Position numbers and translations under genes: made by a program. The notes under the pieces are model-generated. The model did no database searches. It saw only the letters and a list, made by a program, of their open reading frames with translations, and was not told the origin of the DNA. Shown here piece by piece: positions 9,887 through 21,689 of a stretch of DNA of 64,000 bases. Position 1 is the first letter of the stretch, and each line of letters begins with the position of its first letter. The DNA comes from Castor canadensis (taxonomy: Eukaryota; Chordata; Mammalia; Rodentia; Castoridae): assembly GCF_047511655.1 (NCBI RefSeq), contig NC_133402.1:61880951-61944950 (forward strand), given 5' to 3'.

Positions 9887-12800
9887 GTAAGCGCTGCGCG
9901 CCGGGCCGGGGTGAGGACGAGCGGGGTCGCCCTGGCGGCGCCCGAGGGCTCGGGGTCCACGGGGACAAACGGGCAGTGGCCGAGGGCCCCGCCGGGTGAC
10001 TTCAGGTGGCGATGGGCGTGGCCGAGAGAGTTAAACGGGTGGCTCCCCGGGGTGGGGCCGCCGGGCTGAGTGACCGGCCCCAGCTCTGAAGGGTCGCCGC
10101 GGAGGGGTCAGGGTCAAGGTCAAGGTCAAGGTCGTGATTCAGTGGTGCCCTTTCTTGGTGCCGATCACGCCCCGGGGTGGTGACCAGGCGGCCGTCGGTG
10201 ACACCAGAGAGGCGCAGGGAAGACGGGTGTGTGCGGCCCTTGCGTTCCCGAGTTAGCCGGACCGGCTTGTGAATCCGGATCCATTTAAGACGGGTCAGAA
10301 GTTCTGTAACGCCAGCACTGGGAAAGCAAGAGGCTGGAGGATGGAGAGTTCGAGGCCAGCCTGGGCTACATAGCGAGATCCTGTCTCAAAAAAGTAAACA
10401 GCAACGAAAAATTAAGTTTCATGGCAACTGAAGAACGTAAGTCCTTTATTCGGAAGCATCGGACTTCTGATGCCGCTTCCCAGAGAAGACTGCCCCGCTG
10501 CCACGCCCTCGTGGACAGCCTTCTGTACCAAACACGACTTCAGTAATCTCCAGAATGAGAATTTCGGACCAAGCACGACGTTTCAAAACACTTAACTTTT
10601 GTACGGTTTCTGTTTGAAGATCTCCCACCAACTTTAAAAGTTGGCTTTTTTAATAGGGCATTTAAAATTACTCTGGGTGCGTCTTAGGGTGTTTCTTGAG
10701 GGTAATTGAAGTAAGGACAGATTCCTGTACTTTAAAAACTTTGTGGCTTTGCCCTGAAAAAGGAGAGAATTGGAAGAAATAAACAGAAATGTTCGCCTTT
10801 TTGGGGAGCGAACCTACCAAAATCTCACCTTTGTTCTCTTTTTCCTCATTCCTAAGAGGTTTTTTCAAAGATTTACAACCGAGGGCTCAAATTTGTATTT
10901 GTTATTTGATTGTGGACATGACTCACTTTTTAAGTATTTAGATTATTTGCCTACAATACAGCTAACCCACTCTCACCCCTTTCTTAGGAACTGAAATCAA
11001 ATTTCTATTTGAGGCATTTTTAACTCATTCAAAGATTTAATCTTTTGTTCTTTTTGCAGAACCAGTTTTGCTAAAAAAAAATTTGTACTCCAAAGTTTCC
11101 TTTGGTTTAAAGGAAACTACATTTTAGTTCCTTTCTGTTTTAAAAAGTGCATTTAAAAAGGATTTCTCTCTTAAAAAGCTATTTTCTTCCCCAGCGGGGA
11201 AAAATTATAAATCATAATCAGAAATGGAGAGCCTAAAATAATGATTGCAGTTTGCAGCAAACTTTCCTTGGGTGTTTAAAGAAGGCCAAAGGATGGGCTA
11301 TGAATGACTCAAGCTCACCATGAGCCTGCTAATTATAGCAGACACTTGACTATGGCAGGCTTAATTTCGAGTAGTTCCAGAAACTCTACTTTGGGTCCAG
11401 GAGGGTGTTCTGGACTGGACCTTTGTTTTGCTTGTGACATGTCAGTGGTCACTCGGAGGCCAGGTAACAGCAGAAAGAAATGTGATTGTAAGGCTTTGCA
11501 GTCCTCCCCTAACATCATTCTAAAAGGTGCCACTGTTGTACTCCTTAGCAGTGGGCTGCTTTAGATATTAGAAACATCATTAAAAGAACTTTTTTCTTTT
11601 ATCTGAAACTTCAGGAATTTGTGGGTTGATTTTGTATAATCAAAAAGCATAATTCAGAGATTTCCTAGATTCTGTAACAATGCACTTCGTCTCATTTCCT
11701 CAGTATTTAGGATTTATTTCACACTGTATTAGCCTTCTTACTCAGTTTCCCTGCCATTCAGTCCTGATGTGAGCCACCCTGTCCCTTGGAGTCCACTGCT
11801 CCCATCATCCTGAAAGGACACATGGCACAGTGGGCCAAGTGCCAAGGAGAAAGAGAAAGGGGCATGCCAGCACAGCCATGTTACAAAGCCAGGGGGGCTG
11901 TGTGTGAACTTGGACATGTCACATGACCTTTTGGAGCCTTCTTTTCCAGTTGGCTCCCCAGGCCTGATCATCTTACTATGCAGGTGTCACTGGCACACAC
12001 AGTTGTGTTTGTTACAGCTGTGCGACAGGCAGCCTTGGTCAATACCTTGGTTGCTTTGCTGTCCAGTGCATGAGTCCTCCCTCCCACAGTAATTATGGAG
12101 CTGGAGAAAGTCAGGAGGCACGGATGTTTTGGTCCTCACTAAGGAGCCAGAGTGCGGTGTTTTCTCAGGGCGAGAGCTTGTAGAGGGTCAGCAGATGCTG
12201 GGCGGGAGCCAGGGAGGAGGAGGGGCCCTGCAGCCTGCCTTGGCCAATTCTGCAGAATTCCTGCTCTGTATTTATGCTGAAAATCCTTCTGTCGATTTGA
12301 GCTGCCTTTTACCCAGCGCAACTCCTCTTCCAGCTAGTGGATGAGTGTACTGCATTGGCTCCTTCACCGAGCAAATAGTACCATGGGGTGTGTTTGAAAG
12401 CTTGGAATTCACCCAGGGCTCCCATTACTCCCATTTCCTCCCCAGGAATTGCTTAAAATACTTTGCCATCATTGCTAGATGCTTTGGACTCAGACTTACC
12501 TGCAAAGGGGGCAGTGGTTTTTTTTAGAAAGAACCTAGTATTTTTTATAAAACTCTCTAGCCAGGAGCTGGTGGCTCACGCCTATAATCCTAGCTACTCA
12601 GGAGGCAGAGATTAGGAGGATCATGGTTCAAAGCCAGCCCCAGGCAAATAGTTCTTGACCCCATCTCAAAAAAAAAATCCATCACAAAAAAGGCCTGGTG
12701 GAATGGCTCAAGGTCCAGGCCCTGAGTTCAAATGCCAGCACTGCAAAAAAAAAAAAAAAAAAAAAAGCTCACAGGTATGTATCGTCCTCACTGTAAGGTG

Positions 12801-15094
12801 AGTTTTCTTCCTGCTCTCCCCCAGGCCCAGCCTGCTCCCACAGTCTTAGTTGGGTGAGCTGTGGGAAACATACAACTTACTGGAACCAAGAAGTGCATCG
12901 GGAAGAAAGTGTGCTTTAGAACTTGCTGAAGGAAAAATTTAGGGTCAGTAAGATGGGTGACTGAAGATTTGTTACAAACAATTAGCAAAATGTTTTAATT
13001 TTCATGTAGGGTTACAATCACAGTGAAAGAAATAAGGAGGTAGATGGTGAGGGTTGCTCATTCTCTCTCCTCCCAGTAACTTTATTATTTGGGATATCCT
13101 AGATTTTCTTTGTGTGTGTATGCAAATACCAATATATAGGTATCGCTTATTTTAAATGATGTCTTGAGAATACAGTGCGCTCAGAGTAATCCGTGATGCA
13201 GTAAGCAAAGCAAAGCGGGTGCTTCTCTAGTAGTTTTCTCTTGTGGCAGCAAGACAGCTTTTCATCAGAGCTTGTAAAAATAGAGTCCTTACCCTTGTAA
13301 AATTGCTCCTGGTCATAAGTAAATTAGTAGAATACCTTGTACTTTATTTCTCTTGAAATAGCTACTTGGGGATGAGAAATGGATAGCGGGAGTCTTTTAT
13401 CTTCATCTGTAGCCCTGAGGGCCTGAATTTGACTTTGAAGAGTCTGGGTTTAAAGCCGCCTGCGGAGCCTCAGATGAGAGTTGCTGTTTGTTTGCTTCCA
13501 GATGCCTGTCTTAGATGCCAAGCCGAAAACAAGCAAGAGGATTGTGTTGGTACGTTGTCATTTCTTCTCCTACTTTTCCAACGAAAGCTTTTCTCAGTGG
13601 GGATCAAACTGACTTTTTAATACACAAAAATAAACTGTAAAACAGCGATCTGTTATCAACATAAAATGTTGCTCTGAAAAGGCTTTAACAGTAAATCTGT
13701 AGCCTTCATTGCTGGAATTAAGAATTGGTTCTATATTACAGACATGGTCCCAGTAAACACTTTGCTAATCAAAAAAGAAATCATGACCTCCTGTTTGAAT
13801 TTGGCTGTGTTACAGGTCAGTTTAGGTTCCGTTTATTAAAGCATTTCAGTTTTCAATACTTCTGTGATGCAATAACCAGCTTTTAACAAAGGTAGAAAAT
13901 ACTAGGTGTCAGGCTTTTTTTGTTTTTTAGAATGTGACTGGTGTGCTGAAATGGACGACTACAAAAGTTGTCCTAGACATTAGACGTTTTAAGTCATGCA
14001 GAGGTTTTGTGTCCACGTCCTTTAGATGATTGCAGTCAGATTCCTTTCAAAGTGCTTATGGGTTTTTCTACTTTGCTCATGGTTGCATATTAGCGTCTTA
14101 ATACTAATGTGTGTGTGTTTTCCTCCTCCTGTGACACACTTTTAGGATATTTCTCCCTTGCTTCCTACCTCAGCCAGTTTCCATAAGAAGTATTTTTTCT
14201 CTCTTTTTAATTCCCTAGTTCTCTCATTTGATCCTGTTGTCATAAAACTCAGTAGGTCAAGCAGGGGACAAACGAAGTTTTGAGATTGCATTATTCCACA
14301 TCATGGGTGGTTTCCCTTAGTTTGAAATTATTCTCACCATGCCGCTTGTTTAAAAATATTAGTTGGGAATTGTGAGGGATGGACTCCTTTCTTCAATCAC
14401 AGAGAGACATTTCTCTTCAGGCAAGCACTGTGAAAATTTCACTGTGTCACAGGAGGAACGGCACCACTAAAAAACAGCTCAGTAGATATATAACTCATCG
14501 TGTTTACATGCTTGTCATCTGTTTATAATAGCCAGCTATGAACTGAGTACATGAAAAATTCATTAGGTCTTGGTAAATAAAAACCAGGAGGACATTTTTT
14601 CAGTAAAGCAAACGCCCAATGATTTGTACGGTCAGGGCGTGACTGGGAAGGCCTGGGACCTAAGCAAGTTCAAGTCCTTTAACCTCCTGACTTCAAGAAG
14701 CATATGGAGTCATTTAGGAATGGGAGATGGCCACATGTCCCATCACCCAGATTCTCCAACAGGGATGGAAAGTCCCCAGACAGAGAGACTTGCTCTGTAA
14801 CTGACTTACACTTATAAGTTCATATTGTTTGTAGATAGACAAAATGACTGTGACCAATTAACCATTTTTATTCAAGATTGTGAGCCATGACTTTTATTCA
14901 TTATATAAAAGTGTTACAGTTTGAACTTAGTAATTTAAACTGATGTCAGGTCTACTGTCCTTTTCTTTCTTTCAGTGGTCTGGGGAGAGTGCAATCACTC
15001 CTTCCACAATTGCTGCATGTCCCTGTGGGTGAAGCAGAACAATCGCTGCCCCCTGTGCCAGCAGGACTGGGTGGTTCAGAGAATTGGCAAGTGA
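9712..15094 (+). CDS. RNF7: RNF7 (RBX2/SAG/ROC2), RING-H2 subunit of cullin-5 E3 ligases
   Basis: The coding sequence joins 9712-9886, 13502-13549 and 14976-15094. It gives exactly 342 nt, or 113 residues plus TGA, the same length as human RNF7 as I remember it. The product binds CUL5 through its N-terminal strand and recruits NEDD8- or ubiquitin-loaded E2s through the RING-H2 domain (UBE2F for CUL5 neddylation). It was also described as a redox-sensitive protein, SAG. Visible features are an acidic, Ser/Gly-rich tail (residues 1-28), the cullin-binding segment [17 protein letters not shown] (28-44), and zinc ligands among Cys50, Cys53, Cys61, Cys64, Cys73, Cys80, His82, His85, Cys87/Cys88, Cys99 and Cys102. 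The protein ends QRIGK. The start codon lies in a gccgccgccATGg context inside a CpG island. Substitutions against human, from memory, are confined to residues 4-24. The paralogue RBX1 is excluded by the N-terminus. Confidence 0.97.
10110..10133 (+). promoter_or_regulatory. Tandem TCAAGGTCA orphan-receptor half-sites
   Basis: A hexamer repeated about four times creates two perfect overlapping TCAAGGTCA motifs (10114-10122 and 10120-10128) and a third with a final G. TCAAGGTCA is the extended monomer site of ERR and NR5A nuclear receptors. It lies about 230 bp inside intron 1, still within the CpG island. Function is inferred from the motif only. Confidence 0.45.
10288..10397 (+). mobile_element. 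B1-type SINE in RNF7 intron 1
   Basis: AACGCCAGCACTGGGAAAG, TTCGAGGCCAGCCTGGGC and GATCCTGTCTCAAAAAAG. Confidence 0.85.
12561..12767 (+). mobile_element. B1-ID dimer, short-ID type, in RNF7 intron 1
   Basis: The ID half reads GGCTCAAGGTCCAGGCCCTG, lacking the middle of the tRNA-like part; the poly-A tail is over 20 nt. Confidence 0.9.
13502..13549 (+). CDS. RNF7: RNF7 coding exon 2 (48 nt)
   Basis: This small exon encodes [15 protein letters not shown] plus split codons at each end. It carries the RING cysteines Cys61, Cys64 and Cys73. The acceptor is tttgcttccag|AT and the donor is GTTG|GTACGT. Skipping it would keep the reading frame (48 nt) but remove three zinc ligands. Confidence 0.95.
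13550..14975 (+). other. RNF7: RNF7 intron 2
   Basis: This is a 1.4-kb GT-AG intron of AT-rich unique sequence. I recognised no repeat or extra exon in it. Confidence 0.9.
14976..15094 (+). CDS. RNF7: RNF7 coding exon 3 and stop
   Basis: The acceptor ttctttctttcag|TGGTC follows a strong pyrimidine tract. The exon encodes the second half of the RING-H2 ([11 protein letters not shown] to RCPLCQQDW) and the C-terminus, then TGA at 15092-15094. Confidence 0.96.
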
Positions 15095-15875
15095 CCAGGC
15101 AGAAAGCTTCTCTGTGCTGTGTCCGCAGCCCTGGTCCGTCCTGCTGTTAAGTGCGCAACGAAGGCCAGGACGTCCACAGTTGATTCTTCAAATGGAAGTC
15201 AGGGACCTGTGGGCCTTTGGACTCACTGAAGCATTTCGTCAGCTTACTCCTCAGAAATTCTCTACAGTTAAGGAGGTAATTTATTAAAGATGCTCTTTCC
15301 TACCTCTGTGCTGTGTCACACACACTGCTTAGACATGCCATACAAAAGGAGAGAACTTCAAATCCAGTCACCTTTTTTCATTTCCCTCCATGCACACGAG
15401 GGGCTGTGGGAGAGTTCGTGCTGCTCACAGGAACTGCGTGCATGTTTAGGCTGCTCAGCCCCAAACCCAGAATATCACAGCCACAAATAAAGTGCAGTTC
15501 AAACCCAGCTCAGCTTCACTTTCTTCCTGGTACTTATTCTCGGTTGGGAGAAGGGGCAGTCCATGACGTCTTCATTTGATGTGAAAAGGATTTTGATTTT
15601 GGATGAGTGAACAGAGTAAATAAAATGTAACTTGGAGGCATATGGGATTTGGTTGCCTTTGAAGTTATTCTGTGTCTCTGAGTGACCAGGAAAACCTATA
15701 CCTGCACTCATCTCAGTGTTCAGTCACTCAGTGGCAAGTTTCTAGTTTCAGTCAGGTTGGGTTGTAATGTATGTTTTAGACAAAATAGTAATGAGGGAAG
15801 GTGTTCGCCAATGTAGCCTTGGATCAAAAACTTTATCACACAGTATTCTAATAAAGTTTATTCTGTTTACTTTGA
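15095..15875 (+). other. RNF7: RNF7 3' UTR with three polyadenylation signals
   Basis: After the stop codon there are canonical AATAAA hexamers at 15486-15491, 15619-15624 and 15850-15855. The last is followed by a T/G-rich stretch (tttattctgtttactttgag) suited to a cleavage element. This predicts alternative 3' UTRs of roughly 0.4 to 0.8 kb. No SINE interrupts the region. Confidence 0.75.
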
Positions 15876-16237
15876 GTTGTTACAGTTTTATGTACAGCCT
15901 TAAACTTAATTTGTTGAGTAAATAGTTTGAAAAAATTCATATATTCAGTCCTTTGGCAACAAAACTTAAAAGTTTATTACCTGGAAACAGTTAAGTACAA
16001 GAAAACCCTTAAATTTTATCAAAGTCACTCCCATTCATCGAAGGTTATTTTGTAACAAATTATGGACCTCAAGATTAGTTTAAATGCCTCTCTAATGGAG
16101 GCTACTGATAGGAACTTAAAAGACAAAAATGCCTTAAAAATCTTTATTTCACATCTGCAGATTCAGTTGGCTGTCCTGAATCTTTAAATCTAAGGAATGT
16201 AGATACTTACAAGAATGTTCTAAAGTGGAATAATCAG

Positions 16238-16455
16238 TCGGGCACTGGTGGTTCACCCCTGTAATCCCAGATACTCAGGAGGCAGAGATCAGGAGGATCT
16301 GCAGTTTGAAGCCAGCCTCAGGGAAATAGTTCAGAGACCTGATCTCAAAAATACCCAACATAAAAAATAGCTGACTGAGTGGCTCAAGTGGTAGAGCACC
16401 TGCCTAGTAATCGTGAGGCCGAGTTCAAACCCCAGTACCATCAAAGGAAGAAAGA
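16238..16455 (+). mobile_element. B1-ID dimer, full ID half
   Basis: GGGCACTGGTGGTTCACC head; the ID half keeps GGTAGAGCACCTGCCTAG. Confidence 0.9.
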
Positions 16456-16517
16456 ACAGTAGTGGAATAAAAATTAGAATTCTTCATGCTTTTGTATTGG
16501 CTTCTTTTGTTGGTTTA

Positions 16518-16643
16518 TTTGAGCCAGTGTGTAGTCTACGCTGCTTCACTCACTGTAGTCAGTTTGACAGTCCTCAAACTGTCGCCTGTTACCTTAATCT
16601 CCTGAGAATCTGGGATTACAGGTGTGTACCAGCATGCCCGGCC
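16518..16643 (-). mobile_element. Diverged B1-type SINE
   Basis: CTGGGATTACAGGTGTGTACC and a diverged body. Confidence 0.7.
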
Positions 16644-17617
16644 ATTTTGGCTACTTTGTAATTAGTCTGGTTTCTTTGGAAATTTTTGCTTATATACTTT
16701 TTCAGGTTTTCTAGTTACCGAACAGATTATACAAGTACAAATGTTGCCATTTGAATGTGTTTATCGTTGTGCAATGAACTCTCTCAGTAGGTTTCTGTTT
16801 GACCTTTTAAAAAGGTTGTCTCTGAAATGTGAGCCAAATGTTCAGCCTTGCACTGAGGAGGGAAGCAGTCTAAGTGTCTGCTACTTAGGTCAGTATGACC
16901 ATGTGTAAGTGCAGTCTGGAGGATGGTGGTAATAAGTTCATTTTCCACCCAGCAAAACTCCAGACTGCTACCTAACAAAGCCCCTTTTATGTCACATGTC
17001 AGCCTCAGAAGGCAGTGGAGGAGGACCAGGACAAAGCAGAGCTGGTCCTGCACCCTGGGATGATATCAGCTCATCTGCATAGCCCTCCGCGAGTCTGGTA
17101 CATACTGTTTCACCAGAAGGAACATGCCGTGGCATTCAGTCGTGGGTTCTGACACGGAAGTCAAGCACTGAAAGGCTCTTTCCATTTTGATTAAATGATC
17201 TTGAATGCTACTACATATTCGGAACCTAGTTCATTTTCAAGTTGTGCAAAAAATATACACAAGAAGCTGCCACACTCTAGGCTCAGATGATTATAAATAA
17301 TTTTCCCCTCTAGGAATGGAGCTAAAGTCACAGCAGATGCTGACTGAGTCATGTGGGACTCACCCATGGCAAGGCACCGGCTTCCCTGGCCTCCCCACTG
17401 AGTCCCAGTGGTGCCGTCAATTTAAGTGCCGTCTAGGAGCACACATTTTCAAAACTTCCCTTTAGAGGGAGTACTGGCTTCCTGGGGAACCCTGGTGTTG
17501 GGGCTCATTCACACTTTTACTGTACCACAGTCTCCCAGAAGATCCTAAAATGGCACAGGCAAGAAACAAATTCTTTAGAAGCTAAGATACAAGGAATTTT
17601 TGTTTGGGCCTTTTTTT

Positions 17618-17697
17618 GGTTTTGTTCTGGGTGCTGGGAATTGAGGATTGAACTCAAGGCCTTGCACTCTCTACCATTGGCCTACACCCCTACGCCA
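17618..17697 (-). mobile_element. Diverged ID-like SINE
   Basis: GATTGAACTCAAGGCCTTG is the reversed B-box region. Confidence 0.75.
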
Positions 17698-17899
17698 GGT
17701 TTCAATTTCAAGTGTTTGCTACCCTAAAAAGAAGAATTCATAGAGCCAAATCCTGCTAGTCAGTGTGTGCTCTAGAGAGAGAGAGCTGTTAGTGCTTGAA
17801 ACCTGGTACACACGGCCTGTTGCCATTGACTAAGCAAAGGCTTTCAGACCTAAGGAAAGCTCAAAATTGTTTCGTTTATCTGAAGCTAGTGTAGAAAGC

Positions 17900-18011
17900 T
17901 TTCCCCCACCCCTTGGTGTTTTGAGACAGGATCTCCAAATAGAACAGCCCAGGCTGGCCACCTGCCTCCACCTCCCAAGTGCTAGGATTATAGGTGTGAG
18001 CCACCATGCCC
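17900..18011 (-). mobile_element. B1-type SINE
   Basis: TTTTGAGACAGGATCTCC to ATTATAGGTGTGAGCCACC. Confidence 0.85.
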
Positions 18012-18067
18012 AAGTTAGAAAACTTTGCAATCAGAAAAGAAAAAAATCATTTCCTAAGAAGCTTAAT

Positions 18068-18150
18068 TGATGGCAGGCGTAATGCCAGCAACTCAGGAGG
18101 CTTGTGAGCTCTAGGCCAGCCCGGGCTGCATGGCAAGACCCTATCTTGGT
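18068..18150 (+). mobile_element. B1 fragment
   Basis: AATGCCAGCAACTCAGG and CTAGGCCAGCCCGGGC. Confidence 0.7.
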
Positions 18151-18597
18151 GGACATCTGACAAAAGTACCTGTAAGAACCAGTGTGTTTTGTCATTTTTA
18201 AAGTTACTGTCAAGGACCAGTTTTAGGTAATGAACATTGTCTGCTTTGAAAAGAAATGAGAAAGTGTCAGTGTTTAGTGAGCCCTTAATTCACAGAACTA
18301 TAAGGAAAAAATGTTACAGATTTGGACACAAGGAAAATTGGACTTAAAATTTTAAATTTTAGGCTGTTTTATGTTGAACCTTTGAATAGGATAGTGAGAT
18401 ACGGTCATCTGAGGTCCAGCACCTATGTGGATCCCGAACTTGACTGTGGTTACGCTCTAGGAAACAGGTGAGTTGGAATCTCCACGTGCACTGACTGACT
18501 CCTTTGGGTATGTGCCCGGATGTAGGATTGGAGGTCATGGGATGGTTCTGTTTTAAATTGCCTCACAGGGAAAGTTGTCATTTTTATTGAGGTACAG

Positions 18598-18658
18598 TCT
18601 TGTTTAGTAGCCCAGCCTCAATGTCTCCATTGCTGCGTTTACAGGCACATACCACCAG

Positions 18659-18711
<53 letters not shown>

Positions 18712-18763
18712 GCTGGTGAGGCATAAGGCAAGTGTTGGATCACCGAGCTGCACCCCAGCCCCA
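18598..18763 (-). mobile_element. B1 and ID relics around a (CT)n microsatellite
   Basis: The B1 relic ends ACAGGCACATACCACCAGG; (CT)n of about 49 bp occupies 18661-18709; an ID relic follows to CACCCCAGCCC. Confidence 0.75.
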
Positions 18764-18796
18764 CAAGTGGCAGTATTTTCTCTGCGTTTTAACTCT

Positions 18797-18966
18797 TACT
18801 TAGTAACTGAGAACTGAGGCAAGTTACTTCACTGCTCTATGCCTCAGTTTCCCCGTGTGCACTGTAGATAACAGCATTCCTGCCTCACAGGATTGTTGTA
18901 AGGACTGAGGACTGAGTGGGTAAACTGAGAGCGCGTCCGGCACATGGTAAGTGCCGCTCTTACAGT
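18797..18966 (+). mobile_element. MIR SINE
   Basis: GGCAAGTTACTTCACTGC, TGCCTCAGTTTCCCC and GGATTGTTGTAAGGA are the MIR core in order. Confidence 0.85.
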
Positions 18967-19549
18967 TCATTTTCGTCATTTTTTGAAACTTCTATAAAAA
19001 ACAGTGTGCTTTCAGTTACAGGGTAAAGCACTGTTGACTGTTCTCCATAAAAAACATACAAGAGAAGTAAATTGTAGGTTTATTTAGATTCCTTACAGCA
19101 CTGTGCGCTTCTGTGAGGAACGCTAACAAGGTCTTACTGAGTCGCTTGTATCCTAATCAGTCAACGTGACTTTGAGATTTCACCTTAAGAGGAGGTTTTG
19201 TACGTGTTCAGCTCTCATTTGAATTTTAGTTTCTCCATCTGTGTGGAAATATTCACTGAAATTTTACAAATATGAACAAGGGTACATTTTTATGACCTCT
19301 TGATTTTGGGATGTCCATATGGCTTAGAAAATTGACCTTTCTCTGCAATTCTGTTTTCATGGTCATAGCCCTTCCTTTACCCCAAGAGCAAGCTTTACTG
19401 TCACCTGCTGTTTTGTTTATTATTCACTTGACAAACCCTAGCGTGGTTAAACTGACTCCCCTGGTTGGCTGCCCGCAGTGTTTTCCTGGTGGGGTGGGGG
19501 TGGGGGGCTGCAGTGGGGCTTAGCAGGAAGATGACAGGGCTGAAGTCAG

Positions 19550-19728
19550 CTCTAGCATGCCCCAACTGTGTAATCTTGCACAAAATCCTTAGCTTCTCTG
19601 CCTATTTCCTCAAATGGGATTCACGCTGTCCTCTACCCCATAAAATTGTTGTAAAGATCAATTAAGGCTTTCAGCCTGAGACATAGCACACACTCAGTAA
19701 ATGTTGCCTGTTGTAGTCATTACTGCCA
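19550..19728 (+). mobile_element. MIR SINE
   Basis: AACTGTGTAATCTTGCAC, AAAATTGTTGTAAAGATC and CTCAGTAAATGTTG follow the MIR consensus order. Confidence 0.75.
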
Positions 19729-19814
19729 TTGCTGATATTTTTGCCGTAATTAAGACAGTGGATTTACTGAGGCACAGTGCTCTGGGGACTGGAAGCAAGG
19801 GCGGAGTTCTTGCA

Positions 19815-20035
19815 GTGTTGCAGTGTGAAAACCCGCCTGTAATCCTACCTACATGGGAGGCTGAGATGAGGAGAATTGAGTTTTGAGGTCAGCCCAGGCA
19901 AATAATTTCATGAGACCCTATCTTCAAAATAACCAGACCGAAGGCACTGGAGGTATGGCTCAAGTGGTAGAGCACCTGCTTTGTGAGTGTGAAACCCTGA
20001 GTTCAAACTCCAGCCCCACAAGTAAAGAAAGAAAA
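19815..20035 (+). mobile_element. B1-ID dimer, long type
   Basis: The linker CAAAATAACCAGACCG joins the B1 half to a full ID half. Confidence 0.85.
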
Positions 20036-20239
20036 GAAAACCCATTTCTGTTTGAATGGTACGTGGTGTGGGTGTGCTCATGGCATCCCTGGGGAGTGGA
20101 GGAGTGGCATGGAGTGCCTTGTTCACTTCTGCTGCTCCCTTGTCTGTCCCCTGGTTCCATCTCTCCTCCACAGGAGGGGCATTGCCCCAGTGACAAAAAA
20201 CCCAATACCCTACCTAAAAAATAACTCAAGCAAAAACAC

Positions 20240-20330
20240 GGCTCGGGCGTGGCTCAAGTGGTAGAGCGCCTGCCCAGCAAGCTTGAGGCCCTGAGTTCAA
20301 ACCCCAGTACCACCATGAAAAGAAAAGCAG
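20240..20330 (+). mobile_element. ID-like SINE
   Basis: GTGGCTCAAGTGGTAGAGCG to CAGTACCACC. Confidence 0.9.
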
Positions 20331-20335
20331 AGTCA

Positions 20336-20560
20336 GGTGCCAGGAGCTCACTCCTGTGATCCTAGCTACTTGGGAGACTGGGATCAGGAGGATGGAGGTT
20401 CTAGGCCATTTCTGGGCAAATAGTTCTGAAGATCCCATTTCCAAAATAACCAGAGCAAAATGGACTGGAGGTGTGGCTCAAGGGGTAGAGCCCTGCTTTG
20501 CAAGTGCTCCAGGCCCTGAGTCCAAACTCCAGAAGCATAAAGGGAAAAAATGGAGGAAGA
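20336..20560 (+). mobile_element. B1-ID dimer, long type
   Basis: Linker AAAATAACCAGAGCAAAATGG. Confidence 0.9.
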
Positions 20561-20906
20561 TCTTTGCTCATGCACTCCTCCAAGAGAGCCATGTGTGGAC
20601 ACAGAAAAGCACCACCCGCAACCCAGGGAGAAGCCCTCAGAGCTCTGTCCTCCAGCATCCATCCGCCTTAGACTTCCAACCTCTAGACCTGTGAGGAAGT
20701 GAGCCTCTGATGTTTAAGCCACCAGCCTCTGGTGATTGGTAAAGGAAGCCATGCTGACCGGTCCCCGCCTAGGGTCCCAAACCTACATGGAAGGCAGGTG
20801 TGTCTGCAGGCCATATTCACCATTCCTAATGCAATACCTCTCCTGAAATACTCCTCCAGGTTACTTTTCTCTCTCTGTCTCTCTCTCTCTCTCTCCCCCT
20901 CTTTTT

Positions 20907-20999
20907 TTTTTTTTTTTTGGTGGCACTGGAGTTTGAACTCAAGGTCTCATTCTTACTAGCTAGGCATACGCTCTATCACTTGAGCTGCTCTGTCAGCCA
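20907..20999 (-). mobile_element. ID-like SINE next to (CT)n
   Basis: A poly-T run, then GGAGTTTGAACTCAAGG; a (CT)n tract precedes it at 20870-20898. Confidence 0.85.
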
Positions 21000-21044
21000 A
21001 ATGACTTTTCTCAAGTTTTTCATATATTCTGTAAAACGAATGCA

Positions 21045-21380
21045 GCAGGTATGGTGGGGAATGTCTGTAATCCTAGCATTCAAGAGGCTGAGGTGGAAAG
21101 ATCAAAAGTTCAAGTCCAGCCTAAGCTATGTAGTGAGACTGTCAGGAAGAAAGGGAGGGAGGGAGAAATGGAGGGAAGAGAGGAAGGAGGGAAAGGGAAG
21201 GGAGGGAAGAGAGATGAAGGAAGGAAGGGAGGAAAAAAAGGAAGGAGGGAGGGAGGGAGAGAAAGAGGGAAGGAAGGAAGGAAGGAAGGAAATCCCAGCT
21301 ATATTGCAAGTGGAGGTTGGAGGATAAAGTCTGAGGTTGGCCCCAGGGAAAAGTGAGACCCTATCTAAAAGATAAACTAA
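21045..21380 (+). mobile_element. B1-type SINE, GGAA/GGGA tract and B1 fragment
   Basis: The B1 unit at 21045-21145 leads into a 145-bp purine tract (21148-21292), then a further B1-like piece ends GTGAGACCCTATCTAAAAG. Confidence 0.8.
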
Positions 21381-21452
21381 AGCAAAAAGGGCTACAGGCA
21401 TGGCAGGTGACTGCTGGCCTAAACAAATAACAGCAACAAAAAGCCCACTACA

Positions 21453-21538
21453 TGGGCTGTTGGAGTGGCTCAAGCAGTAAGAGCACCTGCCTAGCAAATG
21501 TGAGGCCGAGTCAAACCCCAGCACCACCACCCAAAAAA
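21453..21538 (+). mobile_element. ID-like SINE
   Basis: GGCTGTTGGAGTGGCTCAAG to CCAGCACCACC. Confidence 0.9.
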
Positions 21539-21689
21539 AACCCCAACCCACTACATGCAAACGTCTTGTCTTATCCATTTATAGATGTATTTCCAGAGCT
21601 GTACATTTTCCATGTTCAACAAGCGGTCAAACCATCTCATTGTGTTTTGTACCATCTGTGTTATGTTACTATAACAAACTGAGAATATT

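Larger units (their letters stand above)
9887..13501 (+). other. RNF7: RNF7 intron 1
   Basis: This is a 3.6-kb GT-AG intron. The first 400 bp continue the CpG island and contain tandem TCAAGG half-sites (10110-10133). The rest is AT-rich unique sequence with one B1-type SINE (about 10288-10397) and one B1-ID dimer (12561-12767). I see no further coding exon. Confidence 0.9.

Noticed and set aside
9282-9960. Antisense open frames of 143 and 154 codons over the RNF7 promoter and exon 1
   Set aside because: They are Arg/Ala/Pro-rich frames caused by CpG-island composition, with no recognisable domain. They lie opposite the real RNF7 exon.
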